Assembly: GCA_016946835.1 (NCBI GenBank)
Contig: JACVTC010000015.1
Location: 468,501 to 532,500 of the forward strand
Origin: Neocallimastix lanati (nom. inval.)
Taxonomy: Eukaryota; Neocallimastigomycota; Neocallimastigomycetes; Neocallimastigales; Neocallimastigaceae
Direction: 5' to 3'
Length of the DNA: 64,000 nt
Shown here piece after piece: positions 63,301-64,000 of the stretch (positions are counted from its first letter, which is position 1; the number at the start of each line of letters is the position of its first letter). A model generated the notes under the pieces. That model was not told the DNA's origin. It worked only from the letters and a program-made list of their open reading frames with translations, and did not search any database. The position numbers were made by a program, and so were the translations under genes.

Positions 63301-64000
63301 ATTCTTTTCAATATGATATTAATAGTATTGTTGAAACTTTGTCAGCTAAGGAAAAGAATGAATCATTAGAAAAGGATGATGAAGATGAAGATGAAGATGA
63401 TGAAAAGGAAGGAAGAAAAACTAAAGATGAAGAAAAAGAAGAAACTAATAATGAAGAATTAGATGATGAAGAAATGAGTGATATGTATTGGGATACAATT
63501 ATTGAATTAATAAACTTTGATGAAGATACTGAAGTAACTAATAATGATACCATTATCATCTTACTTTCAAATGCATTTAAAATTATTAAGGAATCTGGCT
63601 ATCAATATTCTTCTGTTTTCAATACTTTATTAGGTTATGCACTTAAAAAGTATGAAATATCTGAAGAAAGAGCTGAAAATCTTATTTCAGAAGTAATCGA
63701 ACCTACTATCTTTATTAATGGTATATAAATAATTTTTTTTTTTTTTATTTTTTTTTTTTAAATATTAATAAAATAAAAATAAATATTATAATCAATAATA
63801 ATTATCATTATTCATTTATTAAAATTTATCAAAATTTATCAACTTTTAACAATTTTTTATATTTATATTTATATTTATATTTATATTAATATTTATTTTT
63901 ATTATTATTTTTATTTTATATTATTTTATAATTACTATTAATAGATGAAAATGGTATATTCGTAACTTTACCATTATTAAGCATGATTAGAAACTATTTA
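57123..64000 (+). CDS. LTN1: Listerin E3 ubiquitin ligase, N-terminal 1,166 residues
   Basis: Eighteen exons so far, all in frame: 57123-57172, 57457-57583, 57780-57902, 58057-58094, 58246-58402, 58703-59048, 59267-59383, 59540-59682, 59845-59984, 60145-60223, 60364-60457, 60727-60905, 61074-61134, 61327-61628, 61809-61950, 62131-62608, 62855-63720, 63945->64000. Listerin ubiquitinates stalled nascent chains on 60S subunits in ribosome-associated quality control. The N-terminus MGKKDRVKGNFKSSSA, LSKL-like LKKLNKRDSTTKIRALEE, the GW-PKLYAKISIDVERRVR join and LIGPWICSTFDPCTDVSNVA are the conserved listerin start; the rest is HEAT-like helices. An acidic/basic linker (EDEDEDDEKEGRKTKDEEK) lies in exon 17. 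The RWD and RING domains expected at the C-terminus are beyond the window. Typical length is 1,550-1,770. Confidence 0.93.

Noticed and set aside
63308-63559. Minus-strand Ser-rich frame.
   Set aside because: Antisense of the acidic linker in listerin exon 17.
1-64000. tRNA, rRNA and snRNA genes.
   Set aside because: I looked for B-box-like GGTTCGANNCC and rRNA-like GC islands on both strands and saw none; a covariance-model scan would be needed to exclude degenerate cases.

Overview
This is eukaryotic DNA, extremely AT-rich and packed with homopolymer A and T runs. It is best explained as a chromosome fragment of an anaerobic gut fungus (Neocallimastigomycota). The evidence is the following: coding exons stand out as GC-richer islands; genes carry many short GT..AG introns; intergenic DNA is almost only A, T and simple repeats; and one gene encodes a secreted GH3 beta-glucosidase plus GH6 cellulase carrying three small cysteine-rich fungal dockerin (CBM10-type) modules, a hallmark of the fungal cellulosome. 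The genus cannot be told from the sequence alone.

Layout. 1-677 (-): the start of a two-RRM RNA-binding protein running off the left edge. 3530-7987 (+): a UBE2O-type large E2 ubiquitin-conjugating enzyme. 10068-10759 (+): the NAC beta subunit. 11308-12576 (-): a TMEM42/EamA-like membrane protein. 12577-17501: a desert holding two diverged copies of one block with coding-like remnants. 17502-19426 (+): an FSH1-type serine hydrolase. 20613-21110 (+): an intronless, membrane-anchored, bacterial-type cyclophilin-like protein, a likely lateral acquisition. 22960-24285 (+): a small coiled-coil protein, perhaps a BORCS7-like lysosome/vacuole-positioning subunit. 27037-29400: tandem arrays and wrecked LINE retrotransposon pieces. 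30098-34579 (-): the cellulosomal GH3-dockerin-GH6-dockerin-dockerin enzyme. 34580-43054: an 8.5 kb gene desert with minisatellites and one compact stem-loop. 43055-50832 (-): a 14-exon gene for a TFIIIC subunit (Tau91/GTF3C2 type: acidic region, AT-hook, C2H2 finger, WD40), which I reconstruct as one gene rather than two. 52053-52440: a foldback element with long repeat-built inverted termini and a 9-bp target duplication. 52521-53942: an internally deleted Ty1/copia element with a 5-bp target duplication. 54628-55837 (+): a GPATCH4-like G-patch protein. 57123-64000 (+): the first 1,166 codons of listerin (LTN1).

The host genes are mostly housekeeping. Several concern nascent or orphan proteins (NAC beta, UBE2O-like, listerin), but nothing in their arrangement suggests co-regulation; genes lie on both strands separated by 0.5-8.5 kb of low-complexity DNA. 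The lignocellulose-related gene stands alone. I did not find a convincing wholly new multi-gene system. The most unusual items are the GH3/GH6 fusion with a dockerin at the joint, the foldback element, the duplicated degenerate block in the 12.6-17.5 kb desert, and the bacterial-type anchored cyclophilin-like gene. Exon borders below are hand-called from splice sites and reading-frame continuity; every multi-exon model stays in frame throughout.
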